A stretch of DNA of 64,000 nt from an uncultured Clostridia bacterium (lineage in GTDB: Bacteria > Bacillota > Clostridia > UMGS1810): positions 1 to 64,000 of the forward strand of contig CAKSFP010000013.1 in the NCBI GenBank assembly GCA_934454585.1, written 5' to 3'. Position numbers and translations under genes: made by a program. Shown piece after piece: positions 17,467 through 25,443 of the stretch; position 1 is the first letter of the stretch; each line of letters starts with the position of its first letter. The notes under the pieces are model-generated. The model was not told the DNA's origin. It did no database searches and worked only from the letters and a program-made list of their open reading frames with translations.

Positions 17467-17640
17467 TTATTTCATTCTGCTTTCCATATCTTCAATCATC
17501 TTTTTCACCATTCTGCCGCCGACAGAGCCCGTCTGCCTTGAGGTGAGGTCACCGTTGTAGCCTTTCTTGAGGTCCACTCCCACTTCGGAAGCAGCCTCCA
17601 TCTTAAAGTTCTCCATCTTTTCGGATTTTTTGTTAGCCAT
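17467..17640 (-). CDS. Alpha/beta-type small acid-soluble spore protein
   Basis: A 57-residue SASP that coats and protects spore DNA. The first block carries the GPR protease site (EAASEVGVDL, cut expected after the Glu) and the second block is the family signature TGSVGGRMVKKMIEDMES. I start at the ATG at 17640, preceded by AAGGAGAG. It is direct evidence that the organism makes endospores, and expression would be forespore-specific (sigma-G), though I did not define that promoter. Confidence 0.93.
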   Translation of the reverse strand: MANKKSEKMENFKMEAASEVGVDLKKGYNGDLTSRQTGSVGGRMVKKMIEDMESRMK

Positions 17641-17718
17641 GATAACTATCTCTCCTTGTAATTTTTGTTGCAATAATATAATCTGCAAAGAGAAGATAAA
17701 TATTCAGGCAAATTTTTC

Positions 17719-18369
17719 TTAAATTATTTCAAACTGAATATTCGGCTTTGACGCCACTTCCATTTTGGATATTGATATTTCATACGCGGTCTTGGTTATT
17801 ATGTTGTCGTCGTCAATCTTTTTTTGATATTCTCTCGACTGTATTCTGCCGCGGATTTTTATGTTCTCGCCCACATCGAGGGTGGACGAAAAACGCGCGT
17901 TTCTGCCCCATGCTATGCACGGGATGTAGTCGGACTTGTTGTACGCACGGTTCACCGCAATAAGGATATCCGTAATCTCTCTGCCGAAAGGCGTGGTGCG
18001 GTAGACAGGTTTTTTGCACAAAAATCCGTTGAGGAAAATGTGATTTGGATTCCGAGTTGACGCGTCGGCCGGGTTGGCGTCTATATCGCGTGCAAACACG
18101 GTGAGTATAAGCCTGTTGCCGCTGTCCGAATAATTATTGTAAGAACGGAACTGTCCGCTCACGCACACCGTCTCGCCCATGTTTATGTTAACATCCTGCA
18201 AAAGCCGTTCCGAAATGGTTATGTTCACTCTGTCCGAGATGTCGCTGAGTCTCGGCACATTCAAAAAAAACTGATAAAATCCCTCTCCGTACACTTCGTG
18301 GCTGAAACTGAGTTCGCTGTCAACAACGCCGCAAAGCTCCACTTCATTGTTACTTGTATTGTCTATCAT
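17719..18369 (-). CDS. Tandem OB-fold single-stranded DNA-binding-like protein
   Basis: A 216-residue protein with two SSB-like OB folds. The first (about residues 8-105: NNEVELCGVV, VCVSGQFRSYN) is degenerate, and the second (about 112-216: FLNGFLCKKPVYRTTPFGRE, IPCIAWGRNARF, IKIRGRIQSREYQKK) keeps the SSB pattern. It lacks the acidic DDxxPF-type tail of housekeeping SSB, so it is unlikely to be the replicative SSB. Proteins of this layout are frequent in Clostridia and are annotated only as SSB-like. Confidence 0.75.
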   Translation of the reverse strand: MIDNTSNNEVELCGVVDSELSFSHEVYGEGFYQFFLNVPRLSDISDRVNITISERLLQDVNINMGETVCVSGQFRSYNNYSDSGNRLILTVFARDIDANPADASTRNPNHIFLNGFLCKKPVYRTTPFGREITDILIAVNRAYNKSDYIPCIAWGRNARFSSTLDVGENIKIRGRIQSREYQKKIDDDNIITKTAYEISISKMEVASKPNIQFEII

Positions 18370-18421
18370 TTTTCTCTCATCCTTCCATAGTTTATATGTT
18401 CATCTTATTCTTGTTTTGGAT

Positions 18422-18967
18422 TTAATATAACAATAATGTTTCGCCTTTTTTCGTATTTTTGCACATAATGTATGCCGCCGCAGCGCCCAAAACGCTTGAT
18501 ACGGGCGGATTTGAGCCGTATATGCGGAATGTGTATTCTCCTATGTCCGCACTATTTCCCAAAAAGCCGTCTATCCGCCGCCTGACGCAGCAGCTCAAGG
18601 ATGTTTCGCCGTCTGCACTCTCTATACTCGACGCAGTTATGTCACATTCGCTGCCCATGCCAAAACTTATGCGGATGTCCGCAGGCAAAGGCGCACATCT
18701 TTCATTCGGCTCGTCGCGGTTTTCAAGCAAATATTTTGTCTCTGTGCCGCTCGGGCACAAATCGGGATTCACCGAGAGCACAAGGTCAAATTCAGTTCTC
18801 GATATGTCGGCAGGCATAAGCAGATAATCCGCGTCTATCGCCGCAAGACTGTTTTTGTCGCAGCGGCAATGGGTTATGCAGCGCACGCATGAGCCACCGT
18901 CGGAGAGCAGCTCGCGCAGTAGCTTGATTGTGGTGCCGTCTTTTTCGGCAATGCCGATTTTTATCAC
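18422..18967 (-). CDS. Hypothetical protein (181 aa)
   Basis: I do not recognise this protein. With the GTG at 18967 (GGGAGTG a few bases upstream) it has 181 residues and no signal peptide. It opens with a short beta-alpha unit (VIKIGIAEKDGTTIKLLREL), then a Cys-rich stretch (GGSCVRCITHCRCD) and DADYLLMPAD, and ends in a helix followed by KGETLLLY. The segmental alternation of strands and helices suggests a Rossmann-like fold. It is monocistronic, about 50 bp upstream of the SSB-like gene. Confidence 0.5.
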   Translation of the reverse strand: MIKIGIAEKDGTTIKLLRELLSDGGSCVRCITHCRCDKNSLAAIDADYLLMPADISRTEFDLVLSVNPDLCPSGTETKYLLENRDEPNERCAPLPADIRISFGMGSECDITASSIESADGETSLSCCVRRRIDGFLGNSADIGEYTFRIYGSNPPVSSVLGAAAAYIMCKNTKKGETLLLY

Positions 18968-19374
18968 AAATATCACTCCCACTGTATGTTATTGATATTG
19001 TTTCCTTGTGTTGGATATTAATACTTGTAAAATGGCGTTTGCAAGCACAAAAATTTTGATTATATCATATTAGGGATACAAAAAAACCGCCGGGCGGCGG
19101 TTAATGTACACTCACTGTGTGACCGATAAAACGACGATTTCGATAAATTCGTCGTGCAAATTCATGGTTTTCAATTTTTCATCAACACAAATTTTCCACC
19201 GCCGAATTGTGACCTTTGCGGAACGACACACAGGTCGTCATCTACCGCGGAGTGTTAATTTGTGCGTACTTTGGCGGGGCGATGGGGTCATCGCCCCACG
19301 AGCCTTAATACAGTTTTGCATACGACATATAATCCATGTCAGCCTACAGCAAAATCCGTTCCTCAATCATCCGA
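18968..19374. other. Intergenic region with terminator and repeat fragments
   Basis: No gene is supported in these 407 bp. Contents: the mtaB terminator (19081-19102), a reversed fragment of the GGAACGACACACAGGTCGT dispersed repeat (19214-19245) and a REP-like hairpin with arms GGGGCGATG and CATCGCCCC near 19276-19298. Confidence 0.6.
19081..19102 (-). terminator. Terminator downstream of mtaB
   Basis: Stem AACCGCC / GGCGGTT with a 4-nt loop, followed on the minus strand by a run of T. It would end the mtaB transcript and lies about 270 bp past the stop. Confidence 0.75.
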
Positions 19375-20676
19375 TTACTTATTCGCTTTTTCTCCCCGTG
19401 CCACGCCGTCCTTATGCGACACTATCTTCACGGGAACAATCCTATGTGACACATCGTCATCAAAATCGGCGTGCACCTTGACATAATTCGTCATGTGTCC
19501 CTCATACCCTCCGTCATCGAGCCGCCGTTCAAAGAGCACAGGGCAAACCTTGCCGACGAACGAATCCATATATTCCTCGTGCATGGCGCGGCAGAGCGCC
19601 GTCATGCGGCGGTTGCGCTCCTCTTTGACCGCCTTTGTCACCTGACCGGGCATGGTGTCCGCCTTGGTGCCCTTCCTGTTGGAATAAGAGAACACATGAG
19701 CCTCGCTGAGGGCAAGTTTTTTTGCAAAATCCATGCTCTCGCAAAACTCCTCCTCTGTCTCACCCGGAAATCCGACTATGATGTCCGTGGTTATCGCCGG
19801 ATTGTCAAAATACTTGCGCAGCAATGCCACTGAATTATAAAATTCATCCGCACTGTACTTGCGGTTCATGCGCTCTAAGGTGGCGTCACAGCCGCTCTGG
19901 AGAGATATGTGAAAATGGTTGCACATCTTTTTCATCTCGGAGATTTCTTTTATAAATTCCTCGGTGAGCACTCGCGGCTCAAGCGAACCGAGCCGTATGC
20001 GTTCTATGCCGTCAATCCCGTTTACCGCGCGTATGGCGTCTATGAGCGACTTGTCGCGCGTGTCCTTGCCGTATGACGCAAGGTGAATCCCGGTAAGGAC
20101 AATCTCGCAAAATCCGTTTTCAGCAAGCCGGAGAGCCTCGGTTCGGATGCTCTCGACAGGTCGGCTGCGGATGGGACCGCGCGCATAGGGAATTATGCAA
20201 TAGGTGCAAAATTCGTTGCATCCGTCCTCAATCTTGACAAAAGCGCGCGTGCGATTTTCATATGACGATATCCAAAGTTCCTCATAGGTGCGCTCTTTCA
20301 TGATATTGCCCACCTCGCAGATGTTCTCGCCGTCCGCCATGCATTTTTCCGCAAGTTCCACAATGCTGCGCCGCTCGTTTGTGCCGAGAATGAGATTAAC
20401 TCCGTCGATTTTTTTTACCTCATCGGGTGACACCTGGGAATAGCATCCCACAACGGCGATGATCGCATCGGGATTGAGAGAGCGCGCACGGCGAATCATC
20501 TGACGCGATTTTTTGTCGCCCGTGCCGGTGACGGTGCAGGTGTTTATCACATATATATCGCTTTTTTCGTCAAAGCTGTTTATTTGGTAGTCCTTTGCTT
20601 TGAAAAGCTCTGTCATCGCCTCGGTTTCGTATTGGTTGACCTTGCAGCCGAGGGTGCAGAATGAAACGGTTTTCAT
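19375..20676 (-). CDS. mtaB: tRNA threonylcarbamoyladenosine methylthiotransferase
   Basis: A 433-residue radical SAM methylthiotransferase that converts t6A37 to ms2t6A37 in ANN-decoding tRNAs. The N-terminal MTTase domain has the iron-sulfur cysteines in TLGCKVNQYE, NTCTVT and VGCYSQ. The radical SAM CxxxCxxC is in DGCNEFCTYCIIPYARG (about residues 150-165), and the C-terminal ~60 residues form a TRAM domain. LGCKVNQYE and the closing region fit MtaB better than RimO or MiaB. Confidence 0.92.
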   Translation of the reverse strand: MKTVSFCTLGCKVNQYETEAMTELFKAKDYQINSFDEKSDIYVINTCTVTGTGDKKSRQMIRRARSLNPDAIIAVVGCYSQVSPDEVKKIDGVNLILGTNERRSIVELAEKCMADGENICEVGNIMKERTYEELWISSYENRTRAFVKIEDGCNEFCTYCIIPYARGPIRSRPVESIRTEALRLAENGFCEIVLTGIHLASYGKDTRDKSLIDAIRAVNGIDGIERIRLGSLEPRVLTEEFIKEISEMKKMCNHFHISLQSGCDATLERMNRKYSADEFYNSVALLRKYFDNPAITTDIIVGFPGETEEEFCESMDFAKKLALSEAHVFSYSNRKGTKADTMPGQVTKAVKEERNRRMTALCRAMHEEYMDSFVGKVCPVLFERRLDDGGYEGHMTNYVKVHADFDDDVSHRIVPVKIVSHKDGVARGEKANK

Positions 20677-20776
20677 AAGTAAAATTTCCTTCCTGTATCT
20701 TGATGAATTGACGGTGCATTAATTAATGAACGGTCACGGATCGTTCCCTGCCGACAAGTGCTTATTTGTGTGCAAT

Positions 20777-21502
20777 TCATTTATTCCTTGCGCCGTTTAT
20801 TATATCCAGTGCCCACGCCGCCTCGTCCTTGGTGGCGTCCGGCGTATCGGCAAGCGGATAATTTATGCCGAGTTTTTCATATTTATACTTCGCCATGGAG
20901 TGGTACGGCAGAGTTTCGACCTTTGTCACATTGGACAGAGTTGCCACAAACTCGCCGAGTCTTCTGAGCGGTTCTTCCCTGAGGGTTATGCCGGGAACAA
21001 CCACATGGCGAATCCACACCGGTACATTTTTCTCGTCAAGATATTTTGCAAAAGCAAGGATGTTTTTGTTTGACTGACCGGTGAGTTTTTTGTGTTCATC
21101 GTCATCTATGTGTTTGATGTCAAGCATGACAAGATCCGTAACAGAGAGCAGCTTGTCCACCGCTGCGGTGTCGTCGGGATCAAACATTATGCCCGATGTA
21201 TCCAGGCAAGTGTTTATGCCCTTGTGCCCAGCAAGGGTGAAAAGCTCCGTCACAAACTCAAGCTGCATCATAGGTTCGCCGCCGCTGACGGTTATGCCGC
21301 CCTCGGCGCCCCAGTAGCTCTTGTAGCGCATGGCGCGGTCTATCACCTGTTGCGGTGTGTAGGCGTCCTTGCCTCGCTGCCATGTGTCGGGGTTGTGGCA
21401 GTATTTGCAGCGCATGATACATCCGCTGACAAATACAACAAATCGGACCCCTGGTCCGTCCACCGATCCGAAAGTTTCGAAAGAATGAATATATCCGAGC
21501 AT
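20777..21502 (-). CDS. pflA: Pyruvate formate-lyase activating enzyme
   Basis: A 241-residue radical SAM glycyl-radical activase. It has the [4Fe-4S] motif CIMRCKYCHNPDTW (CxxxCxxC), the SAM-binding GGEPMMQ, and HSFETFGSVDGPGVRFV at the N-terminus. It abstracts hydrogen from the active-site glycine of PflB, whose gene lies upstream on the same strand. The 342 bp between them hold a hairpin-array repeat, so the pair is interrupted. GAGAAAAATC precedes the start. Confidence 0.95.
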   Translation of the reverse strand: MLGYIHSFETFGSVDGPGVRFVVFVSGCIMRCKYCHNPDTWQRGKDAYTPQQVIDRAMRYKSYWGAEGGITVSGGEPMMQLEFVTELFTLAGHKGINTCLDTSGIMFDPDDTAAVDKLLSVTDLVMLDIKHIDDDEHKKLTGQSNKNILAFAKYLDEKNVPVWIRHVVVPGITLREEPLRRLGEFVATLSNVTKVETLPYHSMAKYKYEKLGINYPLADTPDATKDEAAWALDIINGARNK

Positions 21503-21520
21503 GATTTTTCTCCTTTTTTA

Positions 21521-21682
21521 ATGAATTGCCTTGCGGCATGGCATAGATTAAAACTTCATAAATTGTGTCCGGGGCACATGAATTGAGTTTTGCGCGCATA
21601 AAAAGGCAATTCAATTCATTGAGCGCAGCGAAAATTCATGCACCTTCAGGTGCAATTCATGACAGCAAAGCTGTCAATTCAT
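21521..21682. repeat. Hairpin array with AATTCATG linkers, copy 1
   Basis: A series of short palindromes separated by CATGAATTG on the left half and CAATTCATG on the right half, meeting at a central AAAGGCAATTCAATTCATT. Stems seen include GCACCTTCAGGTGC and GACAGCAAAGCTGTC. Compared with copy 2 at 34223-34386 the second stem differs on both arms, so pairing is kept. It lies directly upstream of pflA. Confidence 0.85.
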
Positions 21683-21763
21683 CTGTTGTTTTCTATGTTT
21701 GCGACCACACATTTTTTATTTTTATTATCAATAAAATAATAAAATCATTACGGCAAGAAATTT

Positions 21764-21806
21764 TCAGCCATCGATTTTGCGGGGAAAACCGATGGCTGAT
21801 TTTTTA
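21764..21806 (+). terminator. Hairpin with T-run in the pflB-pflA gap
   Basis: Perfect 10-bp stem TCAGCCATCG / CGATGGCTGA followed on the plus strand by six T. No plus-strand gene feeds it. On the minus strand the T-run is short, so it may be only a weak attenuator between pflB and pflA. Confidence 0.5.
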
Positions 21807-21844
21807 ATTTGCCTATATCATTGTGCTTGAATTATCGGCAAAAA

Positions 21845-24097
21845 TTACATTGATTTGTGGCAAGTACGCGATATAACATCGAGCTGCTGTTCCTTGGTCA
21901 GGTCGATAAACTTAACCGCATAACCGGATACACGGATAGTGAAGTTTGCATACTCCTCTTTCTCCGGGTGCTCCATAGCGTCGATGAGTTTCTCTGTGCC
22001 GAACACATTCACATTGAGGTGGTGTGCGCCCTGGTCAAAATAACCGTCAAGCACATTTACCAGGTTGTTTGTGCGCTCCGCATCGTTGTGACCGAGTGCG
22101 TCCGGACTGATTGTCTGCGTGTTCGATATACCGTCGAGCGCCCACTCATAAGGCAGTTTTGCAACGGAATTAAGCGATGCAAGCAGACCGCTCTTTTCTG
22201 CGCCGTAGCTCGGGTTTGCTCCCGGTGAAAGCGGCTCGCCGGCTCTTCTGCCGTCGGGCATTGCGCCTGTAGCCTTGCCGTAAACAACATTCGATGTGAT
22301 TGTGAGGATCGAAGTTGTCGGTTCGGAATCACGATATGTGTGGCGTTTCTTGATCATATCGAGGAATGTGCCGAGCAGCCATACCGCAATTTCATCGGCA
22401 CGGTCGTCGTCGTTGCCGTATCTCGGGAAGTCGCCCTCTGTCTGATAGTCAACAGCTATGCCCGTCTCGTCACGGACAACTTTAACCTTGGCATACTTGA
22501 TAGCGCTGAGCGAATCAACCACATGGGAGAATCCTGCGATACCTGTTGCAAATGTTCTGCGGACATCGGTATCGATAAGTGCCATCTCAGCTGCCTCATA
22601 GTAATACTTATCGTGCATATACTGGATGAGGTTGAGTGTATTTACATACAGTCCTGCCAGCCAATCCATCATAACCTTGTACTTCTCGATAACTTCGTCA
22701 TAGTCGAGGTACTCGGAAGTAATCGGTCTGTAGGACGGACCAACCTGTTCTCTTGATTTAACATCAACACCGCCGTTTATAGCATAGAGCAAGCATTTTG
22801 CAAGGTTTGCTCTTGCGCCGAAGAACTGCATTTCCTTACCTGTCTGTGTAGCGGATACGCAGCAGCAGATTGAATAATCATCACCCCATACCGGCTTCAT
22901 GACATCGTCGTTCTCGTACTGGATAGAGCTTGTCTCTATGGAAATATACGATGCATATTTCTTGAAATTCTCCGGAAGTGCCGAAGAATAGAGCACTGTA
23001 AGGTTCGGCTCCGGGGACGGTCCCATATTCTCCAGGGTGTGCAGGAAGCGGAAATCGTTCTTTGTAACCATGGATCTGCCGTCAACGCCTATGCCGCCGA
23101 CTTCAAGTGTTGCCCATACCGGGTCGCCCGAGAAGAGCTGATTGTATGACGGAATTCTTGCGAACTTAACCATACGCAGTTTCATAACGAGGTGGTCGAT
23201 GAGCTCCTGAGCCTCTGACTCGGTGATTTTGCCTGCCTCAAGATCTCTCTCGATGTAGATGTCGAGGAAGGTGGAGATTCTGCCAATGCTCATTGCGGCG
23301 CCGTTCTGAGTTTTGATTGCGCCGAGGTAGCCGAAGTAGAGCCACTGAACAGCCTCTCTTGCGTTTGATGCCGGTGCGGAGATATCAAATCCGTATGACG
23401 CAGCCATAGTTTTAAGTCCCTTGAGGGCATTTATCTGCATAGAGATTTCTTCGCGCTGTCTGATGATATTGTCTGTCATAACGCCGTCGCCGCAGTTAGC
23501 ATAGTCTTTCTGCTTCTGGGCGATGAGAAAATCTATACCGTAGAGGGCAACACGACGGTAGTCTCCGACGATTCTGCCTCTGCCGTAGGTATCCGGCAGA
23601 CCGGTGATAATCTTGTTGTGTCTTGCTTTTTTCATCTCGGGAGTATATGCATCAAACACACCCTGGTTGTGGGTGCGGCTGTACTCCGTGAAAATCTTGT
23701 GAAGCTCGGGATCGGGAGTGTATCCGTAAGTCTCGCAAGCCTGCTCAGCCATCTTTATGCCGCCGAAAGGCATAAAAGCTCTCTTAAGCGGCTTGTCTGT
23801 CTGCAAGCCGACAACTTTTTCTATATCTTTTGTATCTTCTCCGATGTAACCGGGATTATGTGATGTGAGTGTCGACACAATGTGTGTGTCCATGTCGAGA
23901 ACGCCGCCTTTTGCGCGCTCCTCTTTCTGCAACTTCTGGAGTTTGTCCCAGAGTTTGTCGGTGTTGCCGGTAGGTCCGGCAAGGAATTTTTCGTCGCCGT
24001 CATAAGGTTTGTAGTTTTTCTGAACAAACTCTCTGACATTGATTTCCTCTTTCCAGATACGGCCGTCAAAACCGTTCCACTGTTCATAGTTTGTCAT
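21845..24097 (-). CDS. pflB: Formate acetyltransferase (pyruvate formate-lyase)
   Basis: A 750-residue glycyl-radical enzyme that converts pyruvate and CoA to acetyl-CoA and formate under anaerobiosis. The catalytic cysteines are in SICCCVSATQTGKEMQFFGA, and the glycine that carries the radical is in RVSGYAVKFIDLT near the C-terminus. Length and motifs match E. coli PflB. I start at the ATG at 24097 (MTNYEQWNGF), preceded by AGGGGAAA; the longer frame has no better site. Its activase follows downstream and a LysR gene lies upstream. Confidence 0.97.
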   Translation of the reverse strand: MTNYEQWNGFDGRIWKEEINVREFVQKNYKPYDGDEKFLAGPTGNTDKLWDKLQKLQKEERAKGGVLDMDTHIVSTLTSHNPGYIGEDTKDIEKVVGLQTDKPLKRAFMPFGGIKMAEQACETYGYTPDPELHKIFTEYSRTHNQGVFDAYTPEMKKARHNKIITGLPDTYGRGRIVGDYRRVALYGIDFLIAQKQKDYANCGDGVMTDNIIRQREEISMQINALKGLKTMAASYGFDISAPASNAREAVQWLYFGYLGAIKTQNGAAMSIGRISTFLDIYIERDLEAGKITESEAQELIDHLVMKLRMVKFARIPSYNQLFSGDPVWATLEVGGIGVDGRSMVTKNDFRFLHTLENMGPSPEPNLTVLYSSALPENFKKYASYISIETSSIQYENDDVMKPVWGDDYSICCCVSATQTGKEMQFFGARANLAKCLLYAINGGVDVKSREQVGPSYRPITSEYLDYDEVIEKYKVMMDWLAGLYVNTLNLIQYMHDKYYYEAAEMALIDTDVRRTFATGIAGFSHVVDSLSAIKYAKVKVVRDETGIAVDYQTEGDFPRYGNDDDRADEIAVWLLGTFLDMIKKRHTYRDSEPTTSILTITSNVVYGKATGAMPDGRRAGEPLSPGANPSYGAEKSGLLASLNSVAKLPYEWALDGISNTQTISPDALGHNDAERTNNLVNVLDGYFDQGAHHLNVNVFGTEKLIDAMEHPEKEEYANFTIRVSGYAVKFIDLTKEQQLDVISRTCHKSM

Positions 24098-24150
24098 TTG
24101 TCTTTTCCCCTTTCTCACTTCTCTATGGTTACATTCTATCATAAAAAAAT

Positions 24151-24192
24151 CAATATGGAAATACCGAATTCGGAATAACGGTATTCCTTTTT
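24151..24192. promoter_or_regulatory. Palindrome between lysR-type gene and pflB
   Basis: Arms AATACCG and CGGTATT flank the perfect palindrome CCGAATTCGG (24164-24173) about 75 bp upstream of the pflB start. It could be an operator for the LysR regulator or for Rex-like control. It does not match the Rex consensus I know, so this is only a candidate. Confidence 0.35.
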
Positions 24193-24210
24193 GATATATG
24201 ATGATATATA

Positions 24211-25137
24211 TTATCTCTTTAATTCCTCAATCTGCCTTTTAACAATCCTCACAAAAAGCTTTTCGCGCGAATTAAGCTTATATCCCCGTCTGCGGACTAT
24301 GACATCCTTATAGCTGTTGTCAGCAATGTCGCAATCCTTTTGCACAAGCGGCATGGTGTTGAGCAGGCTGGGCGGCGTGGGCGATGTCCACATATATGTG
24401 GTATGCACATTGCGCAGCAGCTCGAACTGGCTCTCACGCTCATAAACGGCAATCTCCTTTTTGGAGTCGTCCGACAACATGATCTCGCGTGCGGTGGCTG
24501 CCGGCAAAGTCGGAATGGTAAGATAGCCGTGGGTTATCTCGATGAAATTCTCCAGGTCGGCACAGGTAATGTTTTTTTCCATGGCGAGCGGATGATGCAC
24601 CGACATAATGACCCTGTAAGCAAATTCCCACAGCGGCTCCACCTCCAGTTCCTTTTCCTCCAGGAACTGCAGAAAATATTTTTCGTACTTTGTCTGATAT
24701 CTGATAATGGCAATGTTGTTGTCGTTATTCGTCACATTATTTATCGCCGTGAGTGAGTTTGTCTCGTGATAGTCCACGCGGATGCCATCGTCATCGGATA
24801 TCTCGGAAATAAACTCAATGAACGCCTGCGCCACATAGCACGCCATGGGAACAGACACGCTGAAACGGTTGACCCCGGCATCACCGCCCTTGTACATATT
24901 CTCCACTTCCTCTATCTGCGACACAATGTTTGACGCATACACAAGGAATTCCGCACCGTTTTTGGTGGGCACAACGCCCTTTGAGGTGCGGTTGAATATG
25001 GTTATGCCGATGTTTTCCTCAAGCTCCTTTATGCATTTGCTAAGATGCGGCTGATTCAGATAGAGATTCTGCGCCGCCTGTGATATGGAGCCGGTCTTCC
25101 CCACTTCAAGTGCGTATTTAAGATGCTGTAAGTTCAT
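24211..25137 (-). CDS. LysR family transcriptional regulator
   Basis: A 308-residue LysR protein. The N-terminal winged helix (MNLQHLKYALEVGKTGSISQ; QPHLSKCIKELEENIGITIF) is followed by a periplasmic-binding-like effector domain starting near residue 90 (FSVSVPMACYVAQAFIEF). It is transcribed in the same direction as pflB, 113 bp upstream of it, so it may regulate pflB or simply be next to it. The effector is unknown. Confidence 0.9.
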   Translation of the reverse strand: MNLQHLKYALEVGKTGSISQAAQNLYLNQPHLSKCIKELEENIGITIFNRTSKGVVPTKNGAEFLVYASNIVSQIEEVENMYKGGDAGVNRFSVSVPMACYVAQAFIEFISEISDDDGIRVDYHETNSLTAINNVTNNDNNIAIIRYQTKYEKYFLQFLEEKELEVEPLWEFAYRVIMSVHHPLAMEKNITCADLENFIEITHGYLTIPTLPAATAREIMLSDDSKKEIAVYERESQFELLRNVHTTYMWTSPTPPSLLNTMPLVQKDCDIADNSYKDVIVRRRGYKLNSREKLFVRIVKRQIEELKR

Positions 25138-25219
25138 TTCTTGTTACTTCCTTATTTATATAATTTGATATGTGCTTTTATCAATGTCATTCACACAGTG
25201 ACAATTTACACAGAGGCGA

Positions 25220-25409
25220 GGGGTATATGTTGTGTATCGGCGAGATCGATAGTCTCAGGGCTCCCAAAAAGGTGGTAGCGTAGCGTGGCTTTTTGGAAAA
25301 AAGGAGAAACAGCAAAGCGAGTAAGCTGTGAATCTCCCGATTTGCAGCGCGCGATGCGCTGCTTGTTTCGACGCCGTGGCGTGGCGAACAGATACACAAC
25401 ATATACCCC
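25220..25409. mobile_element. 190-bp MITE-like element, copy A
   Basis: Terminal inverted repeats of 19 bp (GGGGTATATGTTGTGTATC at the left, its perfect complement at 25391-25409). The core has CCCAAAAAGGTGGTAGCGTA and AGCAAAGCGAGTAAGCTGTG. Borders are AGAGGCGAG on the left and CGAGACGGTGCACTGT on the right. No ORF of note. It fills most of the gap between the LysR and ClpC-like genes. Confidence 0.9.
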
Positions 25410-25443
25410 GAGACGGTGCACTGTCTTACAATCGTCACAGAGG

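Noticed and set aside
24098..24210. Rex operator upstream of pflB
   Set aside because: The palindrome present (CCGAATTCGG core) does not match the TTGTGA/TTAACA-type Rex consensus.
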